A stretch of DNA of 42,590 nt from an uncultured Acetobacteraceae bacterium (GCA_937902425.1 CALFNB010000265.1:1-42590), one strand, 5' to 3'. Counted from the stretch's first letter, positions 1-8,939 are shown. Notes: a model not told the origin generated them from the sequence alone. Numbers and translations are program-made.

Positions 1-847
1 CCGCCCAGTAGACGTCGCCGGTATCGCAGCCGTAGATCATCTGCATCGAGTTCCACAACGCGACCGCATGCCCGCCATTGTCGCGCACGACCCCTTTGGG
101 CCGGCCGGTGGTTCCGGATGTGTAAAGAATATACAACGGGTCGGTCGCCAGCACCGGCACGCAATCCCGTGGCGCCGCGGCGGCCTCGGCCGCCAGCAGA
201 TCGTGGTCGCGGCCCGGCGTCATCGGCGCGATGGCCTGTTCGCGTTGCAGAATGAGGCACGCGTCCGGTTTGTGCGACGACAGTTCGATCGCCAGATCCA
301 GCAGCGGCTTATACTTCACCACCCGGCCTGGCTCCAGTCCGCACGACGCCGAAACGATCACCTTCGGTTTCGCATCGGAAATGCGCGTCGCCAGCTCCGC
401 CGCCGCGAAGCCGCCGAACACGACCGAGTGGATCGCCCCAAGCCGCGCGCAGGCGAGCATCGCGATCGCCGCCTCCGGCACCATCGGCATGTAGATGACC
501 ACCCGGTCGCCCTGACCGACCCCAAGATCTGCCAGAGCGCCGGCCAGTTTGGCGGTGCGGTCGCGCAGTTCCGCGTACGTGTGCGTGACGATCTTGCCGG
601 TCATCGCGCTGTCCCAGATCAGCGCCGGCTGCGCGCCGCGGCCCGCCTCCACATGCCGGTCCAGGCAGTTGTAGCAGGTGTTGAGCATCCCGCCCGCGAA
701 CCATTGGCCATAAGCGCCGAGTGAGGGGTCGAACACCCGATCCCAGCGTTTCGTCCACGTGATGCCCTCCGCGGCGCTCGCCCACCATGCCTGGGGGTCA
801 CGTTTCCAGTCGGTGTAGGCCTCATCATAGGACACGGCGGTATTCAT
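1..847 (-). CDS. prpE: Propionyl-CoA synthetase PrpE, N-terminal part (cut by window edge)
   Basis: The gene reads leftwards off the window, so only about 282 N-terminal codons are present. The enzyme activates propionate (or acetate) to its CoA thioester through an acyl-adenylate in the cytoplasm. The opening resembles the ACS N-terminal domain (SYDEAYTDWKRDPQAWW), followed by LNTCYNCLDRHVE, VIYMPMVPEA and HSVVFGGFAAAELATRI, which are typical of the PrpE branch. Near the window edge lies the AMP-binding loop YTSGTTGRPKGV followed by RDNGGHAVAL, which I associate with PrpE more than with Acs. The ATG at 847 is preceded by AGAGGAA at good spacing. It is divergent from the short-chain dehydrogenase at 932. 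The choice of PrpE over a generic acetyl-CoA synthetase is by recognition of the motifs. Confidence 0.88.
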   Translation of the reverse strand, partial: MNTAVSYDEAYTDWKRDPQAWWASAAEGITWTKRWDRVFDPSLGAYGQWFAGGMLNTCYNCLDRHVEAGRGAQPALIWDSAMTGKIVTHTYAELRDRTAKLAGALADLGVGQGDRVVIYMPMVPEAAIAMLACARLGAIHSVVFGGFAAAELATRISDAKPKVIVSASCGLEPGRVVKYKPLLDLAIELSSHKPDACLILQREQAIAPMTPGRDHDLLAAEAAAAPRDCVPVLATDPLYILYTSGTTGRPKGVVRDNGGHAVALWNSMQMIYGCDTGDVYWA

Positions 848-931
848 CGCGGTGTTTCCTCTGTTGACTTGTCGTTCCGTATGTCCGACCCGCTGAGCCA
901 ACGGTCAAGCGGCGAAAAAGGGGTACGGCGA

Positions 932-1705
932 ATGAACTTGGACGGACAGGCGGCGGTCGTGACCGGTGGCGGTTCTGGATTGGGCGCGGCCACGGCGTCG
1001 CTATTGGCGGCCCAGGGCTGCAAGGTCGCATTGCTCGATATCAATGACACGGCGGCGAAAGCGCATGCGGCGACGTTTGGCGGGGTCGGGATCCGCTGCG
1101 ATGTGTCCGACGCCGCCTCCGCCGAGGCGGCGATGGCGGCGGCTCGCGCGGCGCATGGGCCGGCTCGGGTGCTGGTCAATTGTGCCGGGATCGGGGTGGC
1201 CGGCCGCGTCATCGGGCGGGACGGACCCATGAAGCTGGAGGCGTTCGACCGCGTCATTCGGATCAATCTGATTGGCACGTTCAACATGATCCGCCTCGCG
1301 GCCGCCGAGATGAGCGCGCTGGACGCGCTTGACGACGCGTCCGGGGATGAGGAGCGCGGCGTCATCATCAACACTGCTTCGATCGCCGCGTTCGACGGGC
1401 AGGTTGGGCAGGCGGCGTACGCGGCGTCGAAAGGCGGCGTGGTTGGAATGACGCTGCCGATCGCGCGTGAACTCGCCCGCGCCGGAGTGCGGGTGATGAC
1501 CATCGCGCCGGGGGTCTTCCTCACGCCGATGGTCGATGGCCTGCCGGCCGACGTGCGCAAAAGCCTGGGCGATGGTGTGCCATTCCCGCGGCGGCTGGGG
1601 ATGCCGGAGGAGTACGCCGCTTTGGCGCTACACATCATCGGCAACCGGTTTCTGAATGGCGAGGTCATTCGGTTGGATGGGGCGCTACGCATGGCGCCCC
1701 GATGA
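932..1705 (+). CDS. Short-chain dehydrogenase, 3-hydroxyacyl-CoA dehydrogenase type II (HSD10-like)
   Basis: A 257-residue NAD-binding SDR. The Rossmann motif TGGGSGLGAAT is near residues 11-21, NCAG near 83, and the catalytic Ser and YxxxK motif are in NTASIAAFDGQVGQAAYAASK. The FDGQVGQ segment and the APGVFLTPM and VPFPRRLGMPEEYA segments fit the HSD10/type II 3-hydroxyacyl-CoA dehydrogenase group, which oxidises 3-hydroxyacyl-CoA in beta-oxidation or branched-chain degradation. The start at 932 is chosen because MNLDGQAAVVTGG is the normal family start and AAAGGGG lies upstream; the frame is open further to 869. It lies near an acyl-CoA dehydrogenase and prpE, consistent with acyl-CoA catabolism. 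The exact substrate is inferred. Confidence 0.88.
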   Translation: MNLDGQAAVVTGGGSGLGAATASLLAAQGCKVALLDINDTAAKAHAATFGGVGIRCDVSDAASAEAAMAAARAAHGPARVLVNCAGIGVAGRVIGRDGPMKLEAFDRVIRINLIGTFNMIRLAAAEMSALDALDDASGDEERGVIINTASIAAFDGQVGQAAYAASKGGVVGMTLPIARELARAGVRVMTIAPGVFLTPMVDGLPADVRKSLGDGVPFPRRLGMPEEYAALALHIIGNRFLNGEVIRLDGALRMAPR

Positions 1706-1778
1706 GGCACCCCAACGTGAGGCGTCCCCCGATGAGGCGCCCCCCAACGAGGCACTCAGGTGAGGCGCTCAGATGACG
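1690..1778. repeat. Degenerate tandem repeat, about 13-15 bp period (GATGAGGCGCCCC-like)
   Basis: About five to six imperfect copies of a unit resembling GATGAGGCGCCCC follow one another. They start inside the last codons of the short-chain dehydrogenase and continue past its stop codon. Copies vary (GATGAGGCACC, CGTGAGGCGTC, GATGAGGCGCC, AACGAGGCACT, GGTGAGGCGCT). No function is visible. The array probably arose by slippage and may have moved the stop codon. Confidence 0.6.
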
Positions 1779-1821
1779 CGGGCGACCAATCGGGCGGATC
1801 TGACGTGGTTTGTCTCATTCC

Positions 1822-1872
1822 GTAACAACACGCTTTCATATGACACCAAACCGAACCGCGGTTTCGTAACAA
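1822..1872. promoter_or_regulatory. Small hairpin flanked by GTAACAA repeats upstream of the metalloprotease
   Basis: AAACCG (1848-1853) and CGGTTT (1859-1864) can pair around a 5-base loop. The 7-mer GTAACAA occurs on both sides, at 1822-1828 and 1866-1872. The region is more AT-rich than its surroundings and lies about 115 bases before the likely start of the secreted metalloprotease, so it could hold control sites. I found no convincing -35/-10 pair. The rest of the 280-base gap holds only the degenerate tandem repeat. Confidence 0.25.
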
Positions 1873-1986
1873 TAGAACCATGGATTGTCGTGCATAACGC
1901 TGGTATCTGCGTGCTGGGCCAAGGGCAAGGTAATGAGGTGGAATTCGACCGCGTGCGGCGAAGCAGAACCAATACGGGACACAGCG

Positions 1987-4044
1987 ATGCGGCCATTCGG
2001 TAAGCCGATCTCGGGGTTGTTCGACGACCAGGGGTCCTCGTCGCCGCCGGGGGACGACAATGGGTGGCCTGGCCTGAACGTCGATGCCGGCACGGCGGCG
2101 GAGTTACTCGCCAACAGCACGGTCGGATCCTTGTCACTGGCCGAACCGGAAGCTCGGCGTGGAACGCCGCGGGCCGGCACCACTACGCCGATAGCGACGA
2201 CCCCGGTCTCCCTGCCGACCGAGCCGGCTTCGCCCACGGCGTTCACGATCACAGTAAACTGGGACGCGAGCGTCGCTTTGGCGCCGAGCGGCTTCACCAG
2301 CGATATCCTCGCCGCGGTGAACTTCCTCGAAACCCAGTTCACCAATCCCGCGACGATCACCATCGACGTCGGTTACGAGGAAGTCGCCGGCAATGCGTTG
2401 GGCCGCGGCGATCTGGGCGAGAGCCTGTCGAACATGGCCAGCGTCAGCTACGCTGACCTCGCCCGCGCCGTGGCCGCCAGTGCGACGACCGCGACGGACG
2501 CGAGCGTCGTTGCCTCGTTACCCGCCACCAATCCGATCGGTGGCAGCAACGACTGGGTCACCACGGCTCAGGCGAAAGCGCTTGGCATCCCGGCCTCGGC
2601 CCTGGGCGGCACCAACGGGAGCACCGTGGATGGCAGCATCGGGTTCGGTCCGGCCTCGGAGTTCACTTATGGCGCCACCAACGCCGGTGGCACCGTGGCG
2701 GCCGGCACCTACGACTTCTTCGCCACGGCGCTGCATGAACTGACCGAGGTCATGGGCCGCCAGATGCTGACCGGCGCGGCCGAAAACGGGTCACTGAACA
2801 GTTACACCCTGCTGGACCTGCTGCACTACTCCGCACCCGGTGCGCGCGATTTATCCCAGTTCACGCCTGGATATTTCTCGGCGAACGGCGGGACCACCAA
2901 TCTGGGCGCGTTCAACACCAACGCCCCAGGCGATGCCGGCGACTGGGCTTCATCGGTGCCCAATGATCCATTCGATGCATTCGCGACGTCGGGAGTCCTC
3001 GAGGCCGCTTCGGCCAATGACCTGACCGAGATGAACGCGCTTGGCTGGAAGCCGGCGGGATCGGGGGGATCGACCACGCCGGTCACTCCGCCCCAGACGC
3101 CGCCGGCCTTCCCGTCCATTGCACTGCCCACGACCCCAACGTTCACATCGCCGTTCTTCCCGCTGTTTTCTCCCTTCTCACCGTTCGTACCGTTTACCGC
3201 GACCACGCCGACCCAGCCGGCCACGCGGCTGGCGTCCTCGCCACCGACGGGCCTCACGTTCGCGGCCGAAACAAAATATCTGGCCTATGTTCAGGGGGGT
3301 GCCGGATTATCGGCCGGCAGCCCGCTGGCCGCGGTCGCGGCGGCCGGTGGCACCGCCGGGGACACTCTCACCTACACGCTCAACGGCGCCGACGCCGCGT
3401 CCTTCGACCTTGTTCCGACGACCGGCGGCGCGGCCTTGCTGGCCGGTCCAGCAGGAGCGACCGGTGCGAGCGGCGGTACACTCCACGCGCTGACCGTGAC
3501 GGTGACGGATGCGACCGCGTCGGGAAATCCGACGGTCACCGTTCCGGTCAACGTCGTCGTTGGCGCCAATGGGAGCGACGTCATCAGGCTGCCGTCGCTG
3601 TCCGGGATCGTGGCCTCGGCACCGACCTTTATCTACGGGTCGGGCGGAAACGACACGATCAAAGGGACCGGGATGACCGGTAAGCTGTTTTTCGATGGCG
3701 GCGCCGGCGCCGATACGCTGACCGGAGGCAGCGGCGTCAACGACTACGAGTACGGCGCCGTCGCCGACTCCACCAGCACGGCCATGGACATCATCACCAA
3801 CTTCAACGTGGCGATGGACCTGATCGACCTGACCGGGATCGGCACGAAGTTGAGCTATGCCGGCGCGATCGCCAGCACCGGCACGGCGCTCGCCGCCGCC
3901 TCGATCGGGTTCCAGACCAGCGGTGGCAACACCTTCGTGTATGTCAACTCCAGCACTTCGAGCGAGAAACTGACCGCGACCAACATGAAGATCGAGCTTC
4001 TGGGCACCGTCGCGTTGACCACAAACAACTTCGTGCATCTCTGA
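1987..4044 (+). CDS. Secreted zinc metalloprotease with C-terminal RTX-like calcium-binding region
   Basis: A protein of about 685 residues from the ATG at 1987; in-frame ATGs at 1885 and 1933 are alternatives and no start has a strong ribosome site. There is no classical signal peptide. The metal-binding helix HELTEVMGR is at residues 250-258, followed by SYTLLDLLHYSAPGARD. I recall this arrangement from a family named NF038122 metalloproteases. A Pro/Phe-rich linker (about 375-410) and a cadherin-like beta domain follow. Near residues 551-620 there is a glycine- and aspartate-rich RTX-like stretch (GSGGNDTIKG, FDGGAGADTLTGGSG), then a serralysin-like tail with DIITNF. Such C-termini usually direct type I secretion; no type I secretion genes are in the window. 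It converges on the acyl-CoA dehydrogenase with only 8 bases between stops. Confidence 0.75.
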   Translation: MRPFGKPISGLFDDQGSSSPPGDDNGWPGLNVDAGTAAELLANSTVGSLSLAEPEARRGTPRAGTTTPIATTPVSLPTEPASPTAFTITVNWDASVALAPSGFTSDILAAVNFLETQFTNPATITIDVGYEEVAGNALGRGDLGESLSNMASVSYADLARAVAASATTATDASVVASLPATNPIGGSNDWVTTAQAKALGIPASALGGTNGSTVDGSIGFGPASEFTYGATNAGGTVAAGTYDFFATALHELTEVMGRQMLTGAAENGSLNSYTLLDLLHYSAPGARDLSQFTPGYFSANGGTTNLGAFNTNAPGDAGDWASSVPNDPFDAFATSGVLEAASANDLTEMNALGWKPAGSGGSTTPVTPPQTPPAFPSIALPTTPTFTSPFFPLFSPFSPFVPFTATTPTQPATRLASSPPTGLTFAAETKYLAYVQGGAGLSAGSPLAAVAAAGGTAGDTLTYTLNGADAASFDLVPTTGGAALLAGPAGATGASGGTLHALTVTVTDATASGNPTVTVPVNVVVGANGSDVIRLPSLSGIVASAPTFIYGSGGNDTIKGTGMTGKLFFDGGAGADTLTGGSGVNDYEYGAVADSTSTAMDIITNFNVAMDLIDLTGIGTKLSYAGAIASTGTALAAASIGFQTSGGNTFVYVNSSTSSEKLTATNMKIELLGTVALTTNNFVHL

Positions 4045-4052
4045 GGTGCGCG

Positions 4053-5207
4053 TTACCTGCCGATGATGCGGCGCGCGATGGCCATGCGATGTACCTCGGA
4101 GGGGCCTTCATAGACGCGCATGGTGCGCACTTTCTGCGCCATCAGTTGCAGCGGCAGTTCCTTGGCGACGCCCATGGCGCCGAAGGATTGCATGGCGTGA
4201 TCGATGATCTCGGTCGCCATTTCGGTGCCATACAGCTTCACCATGGAGGCCTCCATCCGCACATCCTTGCCCGCGTCGGCTTTGGCGGCGGCGTCGTAAA
4301 CCATCAGCCGGCAGGCATGGATTTTCATCGCGGCGTCGGCGATCCACCACTGGATCGCCTGGCGGTCGGCCAGCCGTTGCCCGAACGTAACGCGCTGTTT
4401 GGTGTGCTCCACCATCATGTCCAGCGCGCGGCGCGACATGCCGACCGACCACGCCCCCATCTGCAGCCGCCGCACCGTCAGACGGAGCTGCATCGGTGCG
4501 TAGCCCTTGCCCTCGACACCCAGTAGTTGGGAGGCGGGGATGCGGCAGTCCTCGAACACGAGTTCGTAGGTGCGCTGGCCGCCGAGCATGGGGATTTCCC
4601 GCTCGATGATGAAGCCTTTGGTGCCGCGCTCGACGATGAAGGCGGTGACGCCCTCGGCGCGCTTGCCCTCGCCGGTGCGGGCCATGACGATGACGAAATC
4701 GGCTTGCGGCACGCGGCTGACCCAGATTTTGCGGCCGTTGATGACCCAGTCGCCGCCATCCTTCACCGCGCGCGTGGTCATGCCGGCGGGATCGCCGCCC
4801 GCGCCTGGCTCGGAGATGGCGATGGCCGAATGTGCCTCGCCGCGGGCGTAGGGTTCGAGGTACTTCTTCCGTTGCTCGTCGTTGACGGCCGCGATCAGCA
4901 TGTGCAGGTTGGGACTGTCGGGCGGGAAGGTGAACGGGGCGCAGGTGCGGCCTTGCTCTTCATACACTCCGACCAGCGCGGAGTAAGGCAGGTTGGCGCC
5001 GCCGTACTCCTCCGGCACGTCGAGGCCCCAGAGACCGAGTTCCTTGCAGGTGGCGAGGACCTTTGCTTCCTCGTCGCGCGTCAGGCCGGAGGGTTGGCCG
5101 GCCATTTCGCGGGCGAGGGTGGCTTTTTCCAGCGGGATCAGGTCGCGGTCGACGAACTTCGCCACCAGCTCCTGGAGCATTCGGTGTTCTTCGGGGAGCT
5201 CGAACAT
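4053..5207 (-). CDS. Acyl-CoA dehydrogenase
   Basis: A 384-residue FAD-dependent acyl-CoA dehydrogenase that introduces the alpha,beta double bond into acyl-CoA and passes electrons to ETF. Visible family signatures are ISEPGAGGDPAGM with WVINGRKIWVS (FAD/substrate-binding middle domain), GRKIWVSRVPQADF, and the C-terminal YEGPSEVHRMAIARRI, which carries the usual FAD-contacting segment. The start at 5207 (MFELPEEHRML) is chosen because it matches the family N-terminus and has AAGGAC upstream; the frame is open to 5402 but that extension is not family-like. The chain-length specificity cannot be read. It lies with prpE and the HSD10-like SDR, which suggests short or branched acyl-CoA degradation. 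Confidence 0.9.
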   Translation of the reverse strand: MFELPEEHRMLQELVAKFVDRDLIPLEKATLAREMAGQPSGLTRDEEAKVLATCKELGLWGLDVPEEYGGANLPYSALVGVYEEQGRTCAPFTFPPDSPNLHMLIAAVNDEQRKKYLEPYARGEAHSAIAISEPGAGGDPAGMTTRAVKDGGDWVINGRKIWVSRVPQADFVIVMARTGEGKRAEGVTAFIVERGTKGFIIEREIPMLGGQRTYELVFEDCRIPASQLLGVEGKGYAPMQLRLTVRRLQMGAWSVGMSRRALDMMVEHTKQRVTFGQRLADRQAIQWWIADAAMKIHACRLMVYDAAAKADAGKDVRMEASMVKLYGTEMATEIIDHAMQSFGAMGVAKELPLQLMAQKVRTMRVYEGPSEVHRMAIARRIIGR

Positions 5208-5340
5208 GCGGGCCGTCCTTTGGGCGGAAATGTTGGGGCGGTTTTGGCCCGAGGGGTGGGTGAGGGCAAGAGTGGCGGCGGTCGCGTCAACAGAAGCGTT
5301 TCCGGTCATCGCGAAACTGATTGGTTCGAGCCCGATTTGG

Positions 5341-5368
5341 TCGATAGTGGTCGATAGTGTCGATAGTT
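5341..5368. repeat. Three tandem copies of TCGATAGT(G/T)
   Basis: TCGATAGTG at 5341-5349, TCGATAGTG at 5351-5359 and TCGATAGTT at 5360-5368 lie head to tail between the acyl-CoA dehydrogenase start and the unrecognised gene at 5424. They could be binding sites for a regulator of either flanking gene, or a slippage product. The rest of this gap (5208-5423) shows no clear promoter. Confidence 0.7.
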
Positions 5369-5423
5369 GCGAAAATCCGGATCCGGCCGCATACTTCGTC
5401 AACGCACTCCGAAACGATCCGAG

Positions 5424-6095
5424 ATGATCGCCCGGCCCGCGGAGCTACTTTCCCGCGACCCTATCGGCTATCGGGCGCCATCTCCAGCCATGGGATTAGC
5501 CGCCGTGTCAGTTCCCCCCGTCGGCCTGCGAAACCCAGCCCGGGGTTTCCAGAGGTACCTGCGGACTCACCCAGAGTTTCGCGATCAAATTCACGCCCCG
5601 AAAGATGAAACCGTCGCTTATGTCGGTTCCTATCTCAGCCAGCCGGCCTGGCACCACTTGCTGCATCTTCAGCTCAGCGATCCCAAAACGAATAACTTCT
5701 ACATGCTGTCGGACATCCTCAGGCGCATCGCGGTTCCGAACGATATGTTCGCGGAGGTCGGCTTGGTGACCGGGCCAGCCATCGAAACCATGCTGGACTA
5801 CGTCAACTTCATAACCGGCGACGGCGGCCGGACGCCTCAGGTGGAGGTGCCGTGGGACCCAGACGGATTTGTCATCTGGCGCACGCTCTCCGGAATTTCC
5901 ATGTCGAATGCGACCGGTCGCGTTCGGCTGCTGGCGGCGGACGTGCCAAACAGGGACGCCAAGATCTTCTTCAGGACCGAGGTGTTCGTTCTGTCACGTA
6001 ATCCCGGTATCGATGAATTCAGCAAGGCGGCTCTGGACACGCTGCGAGGCCAGATCAGGTCCGGCGCCGTTGTCGGGCAGATTGAGTTGATCTGA
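5424..6095 (+). CDS. Unrecognised protein
   Basis: A 223-residue protein that I do not recognise. The frame is open from a TTG at 5367; ATG at 5424 and ATG at 5490 are the plausible starts, none with a good ribosome site. The segment from about residue 35 onward is well balanced and looks like a soluble alpha/beta domain, with FRDQIHAPKDETVAYVGSYL, a Trp/His-rich stretch (QPAWHHLLHLQ), and a C-terminal half rich in beta-strand patterns (VEVPWDPDGFVIWRTL). It has no membrane segment or signal peptide. Codon usage is like the neighbours. It stands alone between the acyl-CoA dehydrogenase and mutM. Confidence 0.6.
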   Translation: MIARPAELLSRDPIGYRAPSPAMGLAAVSVPPVGLRNPARGFQRYLRTHPEFRDQIHAPKDETVAYVGSYLSQPAWHHLLHLQLSDPKTNNFYMLSDILRRIAVPNDMFAEVGLVTGPAIETMLDYVNFITGDGGRTPQVEVPWDPDGFVIWRTLSGISMSNATGRVRLLAADVPNRDAKIFFRTEVFVLSRNPGIDEFSKAALDTLRGQIRSGAVVGQIELI

Positions 6096-6114
6096 ACCAG
6101 CGGCCGCCCGCCGC

Positions 6115-6957
6115 TTACCGCTGCAACCGCGCACAATAAAACGTGCTCCGCCCCGACTGCACGATCCGCCGCACTCCGGTGGGACACACTGTCTCCCCCG
6201 GACATGCCTCGCATGGCTCGCCCTCTTGTCCATAAACCTTCCACGCGTGCTGGAAATAGCCGAGTTCCCCGTCCGGCCGCACATAGTCCCGCAACGACGA
6301 TCCGCCGGCCTTGATCGCCTCGGTCAATGTCGCCTTGATCGCCGGCACCAACCGAGCCGCCCGCGCCCCCGGCACGGTATACGCCAGCCGTAGCGGCGAA
6401 ATCCGCGCCCGGAACAATGCCTCACAGGCATAAATATTGCCCAGTCCGGCGACGATGCGTTGATCCAACAATGCAGCCTTGATCGGGGTGCGCTTACCTT
6501 GCAACGCCTCACTCAACATCGCGACCGAGAACGTGTCGTCCAACGGCTCCGGCCCCATTCCGGCCAGCAACCGGTGCGCATCCTCTTGCGCCGTCGGAAC
6601 CAGATCCACCGAGCCGAAGCGCCGCGGATCGACGAACCCCACGCGCCAGCCGTCATCCATCTCCAGCACCAGGTGCTCGTGTGCGGTTTCGGCGTTGGGC
6701 GTCCCAGGGGTCAACACGATCCGCCCCGACATCCCCAGATGGATCAAAACCGAGTCGCCCCCGCTGATCCGCATCAGGATGTATTTCGCCCGCCGCCGGA
6801 ACCCGAGCACCGTCGCGCCGGTCAGCCGTTCCACCAACCCCTTCGGAAACGGCCAGCGCAGATCAGGACGATTGATGAAGGCACGCACGATCCGCCGTCC
6901 CTCCAGGCGCCTCTGGAGGCCACGCATCACTGTCTCGACCTCGGGGAGTTCCGGCAT
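6115..6957 (-). CDS. mutM: Formamidopyrimidine-DNA glycosylase MutM (Fpg)
   Basis: A 280-residue DNA repair enzyme that removes 8-oxoguanine and cleaves the abasic site. The N-terminus [13 protein letters not shown] with catalytic Pro2/Glu3 fixes the start at 6957. The helix-two-turn-helix region [19 protein letters not shown] is present. The C-terminal zinc finger is unusual: Cys at 249, 252, 258 and 275, but the position of the final zinc Cys (usually in YCPxCQ) is Leu278 (YCARLQR). Counting back from Cys275, Cys258 sits at the standard x16 spacing. The metal may instead be held by a shifted set of cysteines. It is divergent from ubiE, with only 30 bases between starts. Confidence 0.93.
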   Translation of the reverse strand: MPELPEVETVMRGLQRRLEGRRIVRAFINRPDLRWPFPKGLVERLTGATVLGFRRRAKYILMRISGGDSVLIHLGMSGRIVLTPGTPNAETAHEHLVLEMDDGWRVGFVDPRRFGSVDLVPTAQEDAHRLLAGMGPEPLDDTFSVAMLSEALQGKRTPIKAALLDQRIVAGLGNIYACEALFRARISPLRLAYTVPGARAARLVPAIKATLTEAIKAGGSSLRDYVRPDGELGYFQHAWKVYGQEGEPCEACPGETVCPTGVRRIVQSGRSTFYCARLQR

Positions 6958-6987
6958 CAGGGTTCCACACGCTATAAACACCCCATC

Positions 6988-7734
6988 ATGAGCGATAATC
7001 CCGAGCAGGTCGATTTCGGCTACCGTCAGGTTGGACGCCGCGAGAAAGCGGGCATGGTCCGCGCCGTCTTCGATAGCGTGGCGCCGCGCTACGACCTGAT
7101 GAACGATCTAATGTCGCTTGGCGTGCACCGGGCGTGGAAACACGTGTTCGTGACCGCGCTCGACCCGAGGCCGCGTCACACCTTGCTCGACCTCGCCGGC
7201 GGCACCGGCGACATCAGTTTCGGGTGGCTGCGCCGAGGCGGCGGGCCGGCGATCCTGTCCGACATCAACCCGTCGATGCTGCGAGTTGGCCTGGACCGGG
7301 CCATCGACCGCGGCCTGATCGGCGGACTGCTGCCGTTGGTGACCGATGCGGAACAACTCCCGTTGCCGGATCGTTGCGTGGACCGCGTGTCGATCGCCTT
7401 CGGCCTGCGCAATTGCACCGACAAAGCCCAGGTGCTGCGGGAGGCGCGGAGGGTGCTGAAACCGGGAGGACGGTTTCTGTGTCTGGAGTTTTCCCGATTG
7501 CAGGTCGCGGCTCTGCGTCCCCTTTATGACGCGTGGTCATTCAAGGTCCTGCCTCGACTGGGCCGGTTCGCCGCGAAAGACTCCGAGAGTTATGTTTACC
7601 TGGCCGAGAGCATCCGCACATTCCCCGACCAGGTGCGCCTGGCATCGATGATGACGGAGGCTGGGTTTTCTCGCGTCACGGTGCGCGATCTGTCAGGCGG
7701 CATCGCGGCGATTCACGCGGGGTGGCGGTTATGA
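6988..7734 (+). CDS. ubiE: Ubiquinone biosynthesis C-methyltransferase UbiE
   Basis: A 248-residue SAM-dependent methyltransferase of the UbiE/COQ5 family that C-methylates the benzoquinol ring in ubiquinone synthesis (and demethylmenaquinone where present). Features: [20 protein letters not shown] near residues 28-47, SAM motif [11 protein letters not shown], the post-motif region [12 protein letters not shown], and the C-terminal end [12 protein letters not shown]. The ATG at 6988 gives the family N-terminus. The stop overlaps the start of coaBC by ATGA. In many alphaproteobacteria ubiB lies between ubiE and coaBC; it is absent here. Confidence 0.95.
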   Translation: MSDNPEQVDFGYRQVGRREKAGMVRAVFDSVAPRYDLMNDLMSLGVHRAWKHVFVTALDPRPRHTLLDLAGGTGDISFGWLRRGGGPAILSDINPSMLRVGLDRAIDRGLIGGLLPLVTDAEQLPLPDRCVDRVSIAFGLRNCTDKAQVLREARRVLKPGGRFLCLEFSRLQVAALRPLYDAWSFKVLPRLGRFAAKDSESYVYLAESIRTFPDQVRLASMMTEAGFSRVTVRDLSGGIAAIHAGWRL

Positions 7735-8939
7735 GCGGGTTGTCCGGCAAACGCGTGCTGCTGATCATCTCCGGCGGCATCGCCGCGTTCAAGGCGGCGG
7801 AACTGATCCGTCTGCTGCGCCGCGCCGGCTGTGGCGTGACCTGCGTGCTGACCGATAACGGCGGCCAGTTCGTTACGCCGCTGACCTTGCAGGCGCTCAG
7901 CGAGGCCAAGGTTTACACCGAATTGTTCTCGTTAACCGACGAGAACGAAATGGGACACATTCAACTGTCCCGCGCGGCCGATTTGCTGGTGGTTGCCCCA
8001 GCGACGGCGAACATTCTGGCGAAGATGGCGTGCGGTTTGGCGGATGACCTGGCATCCACCGTGTTGCTGGCGACCGACAAGCCGGTGCTCGTGGCGCCGG
8101 CGATGAACGTCCGGATGTGGCTGCACGCGGCGACGCGGGCGAACATGGCGACACTGAAGGGAAGGGGTGTTGCCGCCATCGGACCCAACGAAGGCGCGAT
8201 GGCCTGCAACGAATATGGCCCCGGCCGCATGGCTGAGCCAGCGGAAATCCTGACCGCGATCGAAACGGCGCTTTTGCCTTCGAAGAAGCTGGCGGGTCGT
8301 CACGTGATCGTTACCAGCGGCCCGACGCATGAGCCGATCGATCCGGTGCGTTATCTCGCGAATCGCTCGTCCGGCCGGCAGGGGCATTCGATCGCGGCCG
8401 CTTTGGCGGAGCTTGGCGCGCGCGTCACGCTGGTGAGCGGTCCGGTTTCGATCCCGGATCCCGCCGGCGTAACGATGCGGCGGGTGGAGAGCGCCGCGCA
8501 AATGCTCGCCGCGTGTCAGGCCGCACTGCCCGCCGATGCAGCCGTGTTCGCCGCCGCGGTCGCCGATTGGCGGGTGGCGAATACGTCCGAGGGTAAGATC
8601 AAGAAGCAGCCTGGCACGGCGGCACCGTCGCTTGAGCTTGTCCCGAACCCAGACATTCTCGCCACGATCGCGGCTTCCGGGCCGGCGCGGCCTCGGCTGG
8701 TGGTCGGTTTCGCTGCCGAAACCGACGATCTGATGGCGAACGCTCAGGGGAAATTGCGGCGGAAGAACGCGGACTGGATCGTCGCCAATGATGTTTCAAC
8801 GGAAACCGGTATCATGGGTGGCGTCGAGAATGAAATTCACCTGATCACCGCTGCCGGAGTCGAGGATTGGCCCAGAATGGAGAAGCAAGAAGTGGCGCGG
8901 CGCCTGGCGGCCCGGATCGCGGAGGCGTTGTCGTCGTGA
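7731..8939 (+). CDS. coaBC: Bifunctional phosphopantothenoylcysteine decarboxylase / phosphopantothenate-cysteine ligase CoaBC
   Basis: A 402-residue two-domain enzyme of coenzyme A synthesis. The N-terminal FMN-dependent CoaC domain (about 1-185) has [14 protein letters not shown], the catalytic His region [13 protein letters not shown], the PAMN motif and the clamp region [14 protein letters not shown]. The C-terminal CoaB domain (about 188-402) has [30 protein letters not shown], and the conserved lysine segment EGKIKKQ. The start overlaps the ubiE stop (ATGA) and its stop overlaps the GTG start of dut (GTGA), so translation is likely coupled. Length is normal. Confidence 0.96.
   Translation: MSGLSGKRVLLIISGGIAAFKAAELIRLLRRAGCGVTCVLTDNGGQFVTPLTLQALSEAKVYTELFSLTDENEMGHIQLSRAADLLVVAPATANILAKMACGLADDLASTVLLATDKPVLVAPAMNVRMWLHAATRANMATLKGRGVAAIGPNEGAMACNEYGPGRMAEPAEILTAIETALLPSKKLAGRHVIVTSGPTHEPIDPVRYLANRSSGRQGHSIAAALAELGARVTLVSGPVSIPDPAGVTMRRVESAAQMLAACQAALPADAAVFAAAVADWRVANTSEGKIKKQPGTAAPSLELVPNPDILATIAASGPARPRLVVGFAAETDDLMANAQGKLRRKNADWIVANDVSTETGIMGGVENEIHLITAAGVEDWPRMEKQEVARRLAARIAEALSS

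Noticed and set aside
1773-2003. Small open frame before the metalloprotease
   Set aside because: No ribosome site, no recognisable motif, and overlap with the protease frame; likely chance.
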